DNA from: Chlorobaculum thiosulfatiphilum
Lineage (GTDB): Bacteria; Bacteroidota; Chlorobiia; Chlorobiales; Chlorobiaceae
Length of the DNA stretch: 37,180 nt
Assembly: GCF_006265165.1 (NCBI RefSeq)
Contig: NZ_VDCH01000026.1
Coordinates: 1 to 37,180 of the forward strand
Direction: 5' to 3'
The translations under genes and the position numbers were made by a program. Below are positions 8,611 to 18,894 of this stretch, piece after piece. The stretch's first letter is position 1. Every line of letters begins with the position of its first letter. The notes beneath the pieces were generated by a model, which was not told the origin of the DNA, did no database searches, and saw only the letters and a list, made by a program, of their open reading frames with translations.

Positions 8611-10662
8611 TTATTGCGCCGGCCAGCCAATCGAATAAAAGCTGAACGTTTTGACATCGCGGAAGTTCTTCTCAAGCGTCATCAGCATCCCCGGATACGC
8701 GCCTGACCAAAGCAACGGATAGCGCCTGCCATCATACATCAAACCAAGATCGTTTTTCAGCACTCGCTCATCACCCCAATAGAAGTCGAACACGCGGCTA
8801 CCGCCACGGTCGAGATCGACAATTCTGATGACGCCGTTCAACGAAAGATCATCCCCGTTGTTTTCAAGCGTAATGATTTTGAGAGGCCGATCAATCCGAA
8901 ATTCACATGAATATCGCTTTGTTATCCTTGCGATATTATCCTGGCGAATCGGACGCTTTTTGAAGAGCCATGGCTTGTCGAGTTGCCAGTACCATGGCAG
9001 AAGCAAGGGCGGAGTCATTCCTTCATCAGGAAAACGTACCGGATAGTCATCAGTCTGCCATGACGAAACAACAGAGTCGCCAGAGAATAGACGCAGACCA
9101 TCAATTCGAGGCAGACCGGTATCGATCATTTCGAGCCTATACCGGCCAGGTTGCAGACCATCCACCGACAGCCATAATGACGCACTCTCCGGCAAAAACA
9201 CATGAGCCTCGCCACGTTTGTTCTCATCTAAAAACCGATGATTCTCAGCTATGAAGAAATAATCAGAAGGCGATTGTGCGATTGTTTGTGGATCAGATTT
9301 CTCAGGAAACAGCAGTTGCGGATTTTGCCACATTCCTTCGTAAGACAAATAGATATCTCGCATCTTGGTGAATACCACGAATCTCTTTTCAGGATTCTGT
9401 TTCATAAAGCCGAGAAAGCGTTCCTTATCGAAAAAACGCACATTGCTGTACTTGACATACGTGGTATGATCAGCTTTCTGATATATGGCATTGTACAGGA
9501 AAAGCCAGGCTATGATTAACATACTCGATTCAAAAACTTTTCGCGTCCACGTTGGCCATCGTGAAGTTTCGCCATGAATTTCACCGACACCGGACATGAA
9601 CAACTTTCTGATGATTACGCTCAAACCATAAGCAATTATGATCCATGTAAAGACTTCAAGAGGATAAAAAAATCGCATCGGAAATCGTGAGAGCGGCGAA
9701 GCGATAATCAATCCTGCAAAAAGGACCCCAAACAACATAACGAGAGGCAGTTTACGTTGCCGTACCAGCGCGAAAAGACCATAACCGACAAGTGGCGTGT
9801 ACAAGCCGTAGAAATATTTGTTAAAATCATTCATCTTGACCGTCTTGTAAATCGACTGAATAGCAACTATTGATTGTTCCTTCCAATCTTTTGCATAAAC
9901 CATATCTCCTTTTTGATAATTTTGAAAAGAAGTGGTGAATGACCCTGGAATCAAATGCTGTCGATAGAGAAACTCAGCCAAGAGAACAACAATCGATATG
10001 GCCAGTGCAAACAAGATCCCGGCTATAAGGGGTTTTATATTTTTCTTAGTGATGCTTTCGTTCAAGATATATGACAATAGCAATAAAACGGCGAGATATA
10101 TTCCTGTCGAATGGGTGAGAAGCAACAAAACGATCAACGGCAACCCGTATGCGACCGGCCGTTTTGAATAAAACAGAGCTGTAGCTCCAGACAAAAAGAG
10201 AGCAATAGCATAGAAACTTGGGGTCACCCAGGAAAATCCATGATAACTCCCCTTCCCTTCGTAAAAAGCAAAGAGCACGAATGCTGTCACGACAAACCAG
10301 GGAGAAGAATCGATACGACTGAACAGGAAGTAAAGAGCAATGCCCATCAGAGCGAGACCGATATAAAAATTCCAGTAGAACATAGTCTCGGCAGAAACGC
10401 CCAGCAGCAATGATAGCCAGCCAAAGACAAGAGGATGAGTGATTTTATTGAAATTGTATATGGGCGGGGATGTCAGTTCAATGCCTCCTTTACTGATGAA
10501 CGGAAACTCCCTGAAATACTCTATGTTTGACATGTACCATCCTGCATCATCAAGACCTACCGGCCCTGGATGCGCATACCATAAATACCAGATTCCATAA
10601 CACTGAACCGTCAGAAAAATAATAATACCTATAAGATAATACCATCGATTACTCAAATTCAT
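8611..10662 (-). CDS. GT-C-like polytopic membrane protein
   Basis: This 683-residue protein has about eleven to twelve hydrophobic helices in its first 400 residues and a soluble C-terminal domain of about 280 residues. It resembles GT-C glycosyltransferases, which use polyprenyl-phosphate sugars on the outer face of the membrane. An acidic pair stands in the first outward loop just after helix 1 (VGLDDAGWY), the place of the GT-C catalytic aspartates. The C-terminal part (RFLGFMKQNPEKRFVVFT, LPGRYRLEMIDTGLP-like beta-rich segments) looks extracytoplasmic. It is the last gene of the minus-strand polysaccharide operon, starting 8 bases after the wbaP-like stop. It might add a side-branch sugar after export or ligate the glycan. 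The family assignment is inferred from topology, not from a clear sequence match. Confidence 0.6.
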   Translation of the reverse strand: MNLSNRWYYLIGIIIFLTVQCYGIWYLWYAHPGPVGLDDAGWYMSNIEYFREFPFISKGGIELTSPPIYNFNKITHPLVFGWLSLLLGVSAETMFYWNFYIGLALMGIALYFLFSRIDSSPWFVVTAFVLFAFYEGKGSYHGFSWVTPSFYAIALFLSGATALFYSKRPVAYGLPLIVLLLLTHSTGIYLAVLLLLSYILNESITKKNIKPLIAGILFALAISIVVLLAEFLYRQHLIPGSFTTSFQNYQKGDMVYAKDWKEQSIVAIQSIYKTVKMNDFNKYFYGLYTPLVGYGLFALVRQRKLPLVMLFGVLFAGLIIASPLSRFPMRFFYPLEVFTWIIIAYGLSVIIRKLFMSGVGEIHGETSRWPTWTRKVFESSMLIIAWLFLYNAIYQKADHTTYVKYSNVRFFDKERFLGFMKQNPEKRFVVFTKMRDIYLSYEGMWQNPQLLFPEKSDPQTIAQSPSDYFFIAENHRFLDENKRGEAHVFLPESASLWLSVDGLQPGRYRLEMIDTGLPRIDGLRLFSGDSVVSSWQTDDYPVRFPDEGMTPPLLLPWYWQLDKPWLFKKRPIRQDNIARITKRYSCEFRIDRPLKIITLENNGDDLSLNGVIRIVDLDRGGSRVFDFYWGDERVLKNDLGLMYDGRRYPLLWSGAYPGMLMTLEKNFRDVKTFSFYSIGWPAQ

Positions 10663-10670
10663 ACAATTAT

Positions 10671-12077
10671 TTATATTTTTCTTAACAAGGCTTTTTTAGA
10701 AAAATCTTCATTTAACCATCCTTTAAATACGCTCATCATAATAATCTTCAAGTCAAGCAATACCGTCCAGTTGCTAATATAATAAAGATCGTACTCTACC
10801 CTCTTTTTCAGACATGTATCCCCTCTTAAACCATTGATTTGCGCCCATCCAGTAATCCCGGATTTCACCATATGCCTCTGCATATAACGTGGAACCTCCC
10901 GACTTATCTTTTCAATAAACAAATCACGTTCTGGACGAGGCCCCACAATCGACATATTCCCTATCAATACGTTAATGAACTGTGGTAACTCATCAAGACT
11001 TGTAGCTCTGATAAATCGACCAAAACTTGTTGCTGTTTTTGCATTCGCATGCCCCCACTTGACATCATTATTTTCAGCACCAACCGGCATTGATCTGAAT
11101 TTCAGAATTGTAAAGGGCAACTTGTTCCAACCGATACGTGTCTGTTTATAAAAAACAGGACCGGGCGACGTAAGCTTTACACCTATGGCTATCATAACCA
11201 TAATCGGCCATATAATCATCAATATGACACTTGCCACAACTATATCTTCTGCTCTTTTCAATACTCTTGCCACAATCGAACTCATCGGCGTATCATAAAC
11301 ACTTATGACTGGCAGCCCTTTAATACTCATCCATTTTGAATGCAATAAATCAAACGCAAAAAGATCCGGGACATATTTTACAACAACCGTGCTCTGAGCT
11401 AATTGATCGAGCATCATCATGATATGCTTCTCAGCTCCCAATGGCAAACAAAGGTACAATTCATCACATTTTCCTTTCTGTGCATCAATGCAAGCCTGCT
11501 CTAAATCCCCGATAACAGCAACACCTTCGATCTTCTCGCCGATCAGCTTCGCATCATCATCATACAATCCGGCAATTCGGTAACCGAGAGAAGGGGTGCT
11601 ATTAAACAGATTTATAAGAAAATGCCCAACTTTGCCAACCCCGACAATACTGACATTCTTCATACTCAAACCTTGCTTGAAAGCATATCTCAACATAGCT
11701 CTCACAACAAGTCTTTGGAGCATTACAAGAAGAGGAAGAGATACAGACCACACTCCAATTACAAATCTTGAAAAATCAGCTGATCGCTTTAAAATAAATC
11801 CAAGAATAATCAGAGTAATAACTGTAGCGCCCCAAGATCTGATAACAAGCTGGATACTTCCGAATACAGAGCGAGCGCGCCATTTATCATAGACTTCCAA
11901 GTACTGATTGTAACTAACAAAAAGCACACCTCCGATGAGACCAAGAAGTGTATAACGATCCGCCCATGGCACCCCATACCAGAGCGCCAGAAAATATAAA
12001 ACAAGCAACGGAAGCGACACATCAAGCATTCGCTTTACGAAGACAAACAAAGATCGATATTGCTTAACCTGCATCAT
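10671..12077 (-). CDS. undecaprenyl-phosphate hexose-1-phosphate transferase (WbaP/WcaJ-like)
   Basis: About 468 residues with the layout of polyisoprenyl-phosphate hexose-1-phosphate transferases: four to five N-terminal helices, a central Rossmann-like domain (SIVGVGKVGHFLINLF onward) and the C-terminal catalytic domain. The catalytic part has KRAEDIVVASVILMI, the SPGPVFYKQTRIG motif, FTILKFRSM, the TSLDELPQF active-site segment, VGPRPER and GITGWAQINGLRG. The enzyme puts the first sugar phosphate (usually Gal-1-P or Glc-1-P) on undecaprenyl phosphate and so starts the repeat unit. The longest frame would start at TTG 12086. ATG at 12077 (or 12074) is more likely, although no strong ribosome site is visible. 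It lies downstream of the Galf transferase and 8 bases before the GT-C gene. Sugar choice is not certain. Confidence 0.92.
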   Translation of the reverse strand: MMQVKQYRSLFVFVKRMLDVSLPLLVLYFLALWYGVPWADRYTLLGLIGGVLFVSYNQYLEVYDKWRARSVFGSIQLVIRSWGATVITLIILGFILKRSADFSRFVIGVWSVSLPLLVMLQRLVVRAMLRYAFKQGLSMKNVSIVGVGKVGHFLINLFNSTPSLGYRIAGLYDDDAKLIGEKIEGVAVIGDLEQACIDAQKGKCDELYLCLPLGAEKHIMMMLDQLAQSTVVVKYVPDLFAFDLLHSKWMSIKGLPVISVYDTPMSSIVARVLKRAEDIVVASVILMIIWPIMVMIAIGVKLTSPGPVFYKQTRIGWNKLPFTILKFRSMPVGAENNDVKWGHANAKTATSFGRFIRATSLDELPQFINVLIGNMSIVGPRPERDLFIEKISREVPRYMQRHMVKSGITGWAQINGLRGDTCLKKRVEYDLYYISNWTVLLDLKIIMMSVFKGWLNEDFSKKALLRKI

Positions 12078-12194
12078 CACAATCAAAACAATTTATGTTC
12101 ACAAACAAGCTACAACAACACCATTAAACCACACAATTGAACTTACAAACCTCACAATGAGAAGCATTATGATCAATATATATTGACGCGATTA

Positions 12195-13139
12195 TCAGCA
12201 TTGACTAATCTTTATTATTTCTATATGCGACCTATCGAAACGACCATTTAAACCATCAAGGATTGCTATAAACGATACCTTCAAGTATGCTTTTTTATTT
12301 TCGTAGTGACGAGCATTTAATATCCATGCAACAATCTTTGGCAATACTACCAACCAAAAAAGGCGACCAGCCATTATGCGATAAAGCTTCAATCCATTAC
12401 GGTAAGTATAAAATGCCTTCCAGAGTGGGTTATAGACAGCTTTTTGCTGAACAAGCGTGACACAGTCATGCACGAATTCTATCTTTGGAACAAACAGAAT
12501 ATCATAACCGCTACGAGTTATTTGATTGGTATAAATCATATCATCCGCATATATGAACAATTTTTCATCAGGATACCCCCATTTATCTTTTATGAGTGAT
12601 ACACGAAGAAAAAGCCCAACAAATGACGATTGATCTATTTTTTTATTAACTTTTGATCGATACCAGTCGTCAGCTATATGAAACCCCATTCTGCCGCCGA
12701 CCGCAGCTGTCAAAAGCGTTTTTATATTTGTAAAGGGATTAATACTCGGACGATTCATTTCTGCAACCTGACCATCTGGCAAATAAACGGCAGCAGCAAT
12801 CCCGCCAATCTGCATTGAATCAGGCAACTTTTCAAAAGCACTAAATGCGCCTGTTTTTGGATAAGCATCATCATCGTAACACACAAGCCACTCAGCATCG
12901 GTATTTTCCACTATCCATTTGAAACCTGCATGGAAACCACCGGCACCGCCCTTGTTTTCCGACAAGTTGAGTACTTTCAAACGTTGATCTTTAACACTGC
13001 AAAGCCATTCTGTGGTACCGTCAGTGGAGGCATTATTTACCACAAGCACTCCCTCAGGGTTCTCTGCGAGAGTCATCTCAAGTGTTTTTTTCAATCGTTT
13101 TAGTCGATTGAATGTCACTATTACTGCATATAATCTCAT
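12195..13139 (-). CDS. GT2 glycosyltransferase, galactofuranosyltransferase-like
   Basis: The 314-residue protein is a GT-A fold family 2 transferase close in layout to bacterial galactofuranosyl- and rhamnosyltransferases (GlfT1 type). It opens with MRLYAVIVTFNRLKRL, then VVNNASTDGT, LNLSENKGGAGGFHAGF, and the metal-binding acidic motif D-D-D at residues 89-91 (VCYDDDAYP). A later FIYADDMIYTNQI is the W/Y-x-D-D motif that holds the catalytic base in this group. C-terminal residues from about 235 include hydrophobic segments (WLVVLPKIVAWIL) that may lie on the membrane. It follows glf by 20 bases, so its likely donor is UDP-galactofuranose. That link is inference from the neighbour. It is read in the same direction as the rest of the operon. 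Confidence 0.82.
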   Translation of the reverse strand: MRLYAVIVTFNRLKRLKKTLEMTLAENPEGVLVVNNASTDGTTEWLCSVKDQRLKVLNLSENKGGAGGFHAGFKWIVENTDAEWLVCYDDDAYPKTGAFSAFEKLPDSMQIGGIAAAVYLPDGQVAEMNRPSINPFTNIKTLLTAAVGGRMGFHIADDWYRSKVNKKIDQSSFVGLFLRVSLIKDKWGYPDEKLFIYADDMIYTNQITRSGYDILFVPKIEFVHDCVTLVQQKAVYNPLWKAFYTYRNGLKLYRIMAGRLFWLVVLPKIVAWILNARHYENKKAYLKVSFIAILDGLNGRFDRSHIEIIKISQC

Positions 13140-13159
13140 TGAATATTTTTTTATCCTAC

Positions 13160-14335
<1,176 letters not shown>

Positions 14336-14404
14336 TTACGCCTAATAATCTTTATCTTTTCACAATGTCATCTAAAAATATCCTTAAACGCCAACAATAC
14401 TTTA

Positions 14405-15952
14405 TTAATTATCATCCGGTATATCTCCAGAACCCAGTAAAGATACAAGCAATATACCCGCCAAAATAATAGGCCCACCTCTCCTCATAACTTTAGCAAA
14501 CAACTCCATCCTGTCAATAGAACCATGGTAATGAACTATATCATTAATAGCTGCTCTCAAATATGCTAACAGGTATTTTTTTTCTATTTTCGACAACGCC
14601 CATCTGTGAGTATTAATTTTGCATTGCAACATATACCTATTGACCGTAGTATCACACCATCCCCCGACCCTATCATGTAACCAATCAAATATTTTAAAGT
14701 GCACAAATAGTCTATGATCCCTAACCATAACATCCTGCCCTTCGCGTTCCTGTCTATAAAAATAATAACATTCAGGAATCTGGGACATCTTTGCCACCCT
14801 TGAGAAAACCTCAAACTGAAAAGGCAGATCATCAAAACGCCTTATATGCTCAGGAAAACATATTGAATTACTGGTTAAAAACTCTTTACGATAAATTCGT
14901 CTCCATATAGTTGGCTTCGCTACCAAATGCGTACGCGGATCATTAACGAATCCAACAACTTCATTTTTATCAACACTCATGGATGTAGATGGATAATTTT
15001 TTACTTTTCCAGAGTTTTCATAATATTCCGCATATCCGCACTCCGCAACATCAGTACCATTCATAATCGCTGAACGATATAACTCAGAAAACATTCTTCT
15101 ATCAACCCAGTCGTCCGCATCAACGAATGCCACATATTCTCCACGTGCCTCATATAACCCACAGTTTCTTGCCGAAGCACAACCACCATTTTTTTTATGA
15201 ATGACTCTGACCTTTTGCGGGTATTTTAAAGCCCATTCATCCAATCGCTTGCCGGTATCATCTGGAGAGCCATCATCGACAGCTATAATCTCTATTGATT
15301 CAAGGTTTTGCTCTACCAACGAGCTTATGCAACGATCTATCCATGGCAAAACCTTATATGCAGGAATAACAACAGATACTTCGTACAAACACTTTTTCGC
15401 ACGCTGAACCAACGGTATCTTTGCCCCTAATACACGCCAATAAAAGCTTTTTGCCTTATCTCTCGAAACCCTATATACGTCCATTGGATCAACGTCAACA
15501 GGATCGAATTCACCACAAATATAATTAACAGTATATTTATTAAATATTTCCAGCAACCCAAGCCAATAAAACTTTTCAATATCAACACGAATCAATCCTA
15601 TAGAGCTATCACGAATAAGGTCTGCAAGCGCTGCCATTGATTGGCAAAAATACACTCTATCCGACCATTTCAATCCCTCACAACCATCAAGAACCGATAT
15701 TAATTCTTTTATTATTTGATCATTACCCTCAACAACAATTATTTTCACAAGATCATAATCATGCAACATCCGGATTATTTCAAAACCTGACCTGACGCCA
15801 ATAAATACAGCAGGATACTCTATACTATCCGTCCAAGTCTTTAACCCATAATAATTATTCTTGTACCGAATAACATCCTCTTCATAATATCTCCCCAGTA
15901 AACCGCCCTGCAATTTCGGAGAATATCTTTTTATTTCTTGAGACCTTAACAT
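14405..15952 (-). CDS. two-domain protein: FkbM-like N-terminal domain and GT2 glycosyltransferase
   Basis: With ATG at 15952 the product has 515 residues. An earlier in-frame ATG at 16033 would overlap the preceding gene by 80 bases, whereas 15952 begins one base after that gene's TAG. Residues about 40-175 look like a Rossmann methyltransferase of the FkbM type in degenerate form (AVFIGVRSGFEIIRML, VEGNDQIIKELISVL, LIRVDIEKFYWLGLLEI). Residues about 192-330 are a GT2 domain: VSVVIPAYK, AVDDGSPDDTG, KKNGGCASARNCGL and FVDADDWVD with the metal-binding D-A-D-D. The C-terminus (about 460-510) is helix-rich and basic. The usual FkbM SAM loop is not clear, so the N-terminal domain may only bind or place the acceptor. 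Role in the operon: adding a sugar to the repeat unit. Confidence 0.8.
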   Translation of the reverse strand: MLRSQEIKRYSPKLQGGLLGRYYEEDVIRYKNNYYGLKTWTDSIEYPAVFIGVRSGFEIIRMLHDYDLVKIIVVEGNDQIIKELISVLDGCEGLKWSDRVYFCQSMAALADLIRDSSIGLIRVDIEKFYWLGLLEIFNKYTVNYICGEFDPVDVDPMDVYRVSRDKAKSFYWRVLGAKIPLVQRAKKCLYEVSVVIPAYKVLPWIDRCISSLVEQNLESIEIIAVDDGSPDDTGKRLDEWALKYPQKVRVIHKKNGGCASARNCGLYEARGEYVAFVDADDWVDRRMFSELYRSAIMNGTDVAECGYAEYYENSGKVKNYPSTSMSVDKNEVVGFVNDPRTHLVAKPTIWRRIYRKEFLTSNSICFPEHIRRFDDLPFQFEVFSRVAKMSQIPECYYFYRQEREGQDVMVRDHRLFVHFKIFDWLHDRVGGWCDTTVNRYMLQCKINTHRWALSKIEKKYLLAYLRAAINDIVHYHGSIDRMELFAKVMRRGGPIILAGILLVSLLGSGDIPDDN

Positions 15953-15953
15953 A

Positions 15954-17114
15954 CTATTGCTTTTTATATAAGAATATTGATTTAACCTTAAATAAAAAAA
16001 TCTTGACAACCACATCTCTCGATGCCTTACCATAATCCTTACTTAACATTAATGGTAAGGTATCAATTGCACGAATCCTTCCTTCAGACGCATGCGTTAC
16101 GAGGAAATTTACAGCACCAACTTTCAGCGCTGACAACAGCACTCTTTCTTGTTTATCTATAAATGTATCCATGCAAGTATCGTATAATTCTTTACTAACA
16201 TTCTTTTGAATCAATTCTGTTGCTAACTCAAAAAAGCGCTTTCGGTCCTTGACAAGAGTATTTTGACCGCACCAATACATTACACGACTAGCAATACAAA
16301 TAATATAAGACCAACCCAACAAATCAACATTTCTTGAAGATGCCTCTTTAAAAGCCAAATCGACACTTTTCAACATATCAAACCGTTTCGCACTCTTTTG
16401 CTCAGTAAGCTTTCCTGAGCGATTGACTCTGTAATAATATCCCGTTTTATCATACATAAATATTTTAGCAGCAGCCAACTCTGCGACATGGAAAGTAAAA
16501 TCCTCAAAAAAATCTAACCCTACCGGAAATGACAATCTTTCTTTTTCTATAAATGATCTTTTCAGTAAACGTGTATTCGCATTAGGCTCTAAACGAAATA
16601 CTGCGGGAGCAGATGTTGCGGTCACTACAGCAAACCCTCTATCTTTTAATATATGATCCCACCAATATGTATCATAAAAATCATAAGACTCACCCGTAAC
16701 ACTATCAAACACTACCGAACGCAAGAAAATAACATCACACTCATAACTCTTAGCAATAGAAATTGCTTTCTTAAATGCAGCAACATTAATAAAATCATCG
16801 CTATCACAAAAGCCAATATATTCTCCACGAGCATATGATATACCAAACATCCTCGCCGCAGACGGCCCGCTATTGGGCTGCTTTATCAACACACATGGCA
16901 GCAGAGCATTTCGCATCCAATCCAAAACAATATTAGCGCTATTATCTGTACTACCATCATCGACGACAATTATCTCAATATCTTTTCCTGATGCGCACGA
17001 TATTGATTCAATAGCCTCAAGCACATATCGTTCAGTATTAAATAATGGTATAATATAACTGATCAATATCTCATCGCCATCATTTCGAGAGTCATACAAT
17101 AATGAGCACTTCAT
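15954..17114 (-). CDS. GT2 glycosyltransferase
   Basis: A 386-residue family 2 transferase. ATG 17114 is preferred over the earlier in-frame ATG at 17144 because a perfect GGAGG lies seven bases before it. The GT-A domain has ISYIIPLFNTERYVLEAIES, IIVVDDGSTDNSA, KQPNSGPSAARMFGISYARG and the metal site FCDSDDFIN. The remaining part (residues about 200-386) is helical and has no motif I can name. It probably shapes acceptor binding. It ends one base before the start of the next gene, so the two are coupled. It is the first transferase after wzt in the operon and is AT-rich like its neighbours. It adds an unknown sugar to the glycan at the cytoplasmic face. Confidence 0.88.
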   Translation of the reverse strand: MKCSLLYDSRNDGDEILISYIIPLFNTERYVLEAIESISCASGKDIEIIVVDDGSTDNSANIVLDWMRNALLPCVLIKQPNSGPSAARMFGISYARGEYIGFCDSDDFINVAAFKKAISIAKSYECDVIFLRSVVFDSVTGESYDFYDTYWWDHILKDRGFAVVTATSAPAVFRLEPNANTRLLKRSFIEKERLSFPVGLDFFEDFTFHVAELAAAKIFMYDKTGYYYRVNRSGKLTEQKSAKRFDMLKSVDLAFKEASSRNVDLLGWSYIICIASRVMYWCGQNTLVKDRKRFFELATELIQKNVSKELYDTCMDTFIDKQERVLLSALKVGAVNFLVTHASEGRIRAIDTLPLMLSKDYGKASRDVVVKIFLFKVKSIFLYKKQ

Positions 17115-17121
17115 TTCATCG

Positions 17122-17126
17122 CCTCC
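17122..17126 (-). promoter_or_regulatory. Shine-Dalgarno GGAGG deciding a start
   Basis: The minus strand reads GGAGG followed by seven bases and then ATG at 17114. No comparable site stands before the in-frame ATG at 17144, so the site sets the start of the GT2 gene. Confidence 0.7.
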
Positions 17127-17230
17127 AAATCCATTCCATACCACATATTTATCTTGAGAATCTTTTTTATACCAACTCTTTGAAATCAGATTTTAAGTAA
17201 CTGCTCAATACTCCTGCAGCAATAATATCT

Positions 17231-17950
17231 TTACACAAATGCTTCATTTGGTATTTCTTTAAGATTACCATGCTCGAGACTGAATATCCTGTTGCAATAC
17301 GTTTTAATCAGATGATGATCATGAGAAGCAAAAACGAAAATTTTTGCTGAGCCGATCAGTTTTTTTATCCGAATCAGACTTTTTTCTTGGAAACCTGCGT
17401 CACCTGTTGAAAACATTTCATCTATAAGTAAAATCTCTGGTGTTACCGCAGTGGCAACGGCAAACATTAGTCGCATTGTCATACCTGAAGAGTAGGTACG
17501 AATCGGTAGTTGAAGAAAATTTCCCAATTCTGTAAACTCTTCAATATCAGGGGTTAAGGCTTTTGCTTCCTTATATTTCATTCCCATCATCAAGCCCAGA
17601 TGAATAATGTTGTCGTAGCCAGAAAGCTCATAATCCAACCCTGCTCCTATCTCGAATACTGTTGCCGTTTTACCTAATCGAGTAACCTTACCTTTGTCTG
17701 GTGGATAGATACCGGCCATGGTACGCAACAATGTGCTTTTACCGGAACCATTATGACCTATAAGACCGACGGCATCTCCATCCTTGAGAGTAAAGCTCAC
17801 CTCTTTTAATGCTGTAACCAGTGTAGTTCTTGCATTTTTTTCTATGCTACCTCCTGTGGCGACTCGCATGAGCTGACTTCTCAAAGACAAGCCATGACTA
17901 TCATAAACAGGGTAACGAATCGTAACGTTATCGAAAGTGATATTCGCCAT
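17231..17950 (-). CDS. wzt: polysaccharide ABC exporter ATPase (Wzt-like, no carbohydrate-binding domain)
   Basis: The 239-residue ATPase powers export of a finished lipid-linked polysaccharide, working with the permease encoded just upstream. Motifs: Walker A GHNGSGKST (residues 65-73), Q-loop region FEIGAGLDYELSGYDNI, which is typical of Wzt/KpsT-type proteins, signature Y-S-S-G-M (153-157), Walker B ILLIDEMFSTGD (173-184), and H-loop FASH (to 210). It stops about 20 residues after the ATPase fold, so it lacks the C-terminal carbohydrate-binding domain of Wzt proteins that recognise a capped chain end. That is the form seen in Klebsiella galactan-type systems and in capsule KpsT/TagH relatives. 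It starts 18 bases after the wzm stop. Confidence 0.93.
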   Translation of the reverse strand: MANITFDNVTIRYPVYDSHGLSLRSQLMRVATGGSIEKNARTTLVTALKEVSFTLKDGDAVGLIGHNGSGKSTLLRTMAGIYPPDKGKVTRLGKTATVFEIGAGLDYELSGYDNIIHLGLMMGMKYKEAKALTPDIEEFTELGNFLQLPIRTYSSGMTMRLMFAVATAVTPEILLIDEMFSTGDAGFQEKSLIRIKKLIGSAKIFVFASHDHHLIKTYCNRIFSLEHGNLKEIPNEAFV

Positions 17951-17968
17951 AAAACAGCTAAAAAATTT

Positions 17969-18715
17969 TCAAACCCAGAAAGCAAGCCTTTTACCATAAG
18001 ATTTATAATATGCCCAGGTAGTCAACGACCCTGTAATAAACAATACTATCATAATCATGTAAGCATTGTGACCCGGAACATGGCCAAGCACCGGAGCCCT
18101 GACAACTTCAATGAAATAACTCAATGGATTAAACCATACTATATTGAGATTTGCAGGAAGCCGGTTAATTCGATAGACTACCGGACTTACAAAAAAGAGC
18201 AAAGGCACTGCGCTGTTGACAAGATGCTCAATATCACGGAATCGCGCACCGAGCATTCCAAGCAAAAACATCATCCAGAAAAGGTTCAAGAGAACCAGAA
18301 TAAGTCCCGGAATAACCAATAACGTCGTCCATGTGATTTGTACTTTAAAAAAGAACATCACACCTATAACAATCACAACATTATGTAACATATTGATGGT
18401 ATGACGCGCCAAAAGTCGTAACACGAAAAACCATGCAGGTATTGCCACATTTTTAATCATGCCCGCCTGACGATAAAACGTAACAGGTCCGTCGATCAAA
18501 GTGCCAGATATCAATTGCCACGCTATCAATCCCAAAGTCAGAGAAGGAACGAAGGTAGTCATGTTCTCATGAAGCAGATTAGCCCAAACTACACTAAGCC
18601 CAAGCACACCAATGAGATTCGTTAAAACCGGCCAGAACGGGCCGAGAATACTCTTCTTGTAACGAGCCTTGGTATCGGCCCATGCTAAATAGACACTATT
18701 CTGGAAAAGCTTCAT
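17969..18715 (-). CDS. wzm: polysaccharide ABC exporter permease (Wzm-like)
   Basis: This 248-residue ABC-2 type permease is the membrane part of the exporter with the following ATPase gene. It begins MKLFQNSVYLAWADTKARYKKSILGPFWPVL, where the amphipathic segment and the R-Y-K-x-S-x-L-G-x-x-W motif mark the polysaccharide-exporter group. Six hydrophobic helices follow at roughly 35-55, 65-85, 110-135, 140-165, 175-195 and 220-240. The lumen-facing VSPVVYRINRLPANLNIVWFNPLSYFIEVVRAP, just before the last helix, is also conserved in the group. It is the first recognisable gene of the minus-strand operon, with about 1.4 kb of DNA lacking known genes upstream of it. The start codon overlaps the stop of a short frame (18712-18894) as ATGA. 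Confidence 0.93.
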   Translation of the reverse strand: MKLFQNSVYLAWADTKARYKKSILGPFWPVLTNLIGVLGLSVVWANLLHENMTTFVPSLTLGLIAWQLISGTLIDGPVTFYRQAGMIKNVAIPAWFFVLRLLARHTINMLHNVVIVIGVMFFFKVQITWTTLLVIPGLILVLLNLFWMMFLLGMLGARFRDIEHLVNSAVPLLFFVSPVVYRINRLPANLNIVWFNPLSYFIEVVRAPVLGHVPGHNAYMIMIVLFITGSLTTWAYYKSYGKRLAFWV

Positions 18716-18894
18716 TTACTTACAGTTACCTTTTCCAAATATTGACCTTCAAACGAACACCCCTGCCTCAAAGCGAATACATTAAATTGATTAACAGAGG
18801 CAGGATACTTAACAACACCATCAATACTGGTGTCTTGAAATATTCCGCAAGACGACATAACTGATTCTTTTACATCTTGTTGGCAAAAGCACAC
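18712..18894 (-). CDS. possible small ORF ahead of wzm
   Basis: A 60-residue frame from GTG 18894 ends in TGA at 18712-18714, overlapping the wzm ATG as ATGA. The product (MCFCQQDVKESVMSSCGIF..., ending SFEGQYLEKVTVSK) has no recognised domain, signal or membrane segment. The overlap is the only support, and could be chance. It may instead be the end of a longer gene that has decayed, since the frame stays open only about a dozen codons further upstream. Confidence 0.2.
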   Translation of the reverse strand: MCFCQQDVKESVMSSCGIFQDTSIDGVVKYPASVNQFNVFALRQGCSFEGQYLEKVTVSK

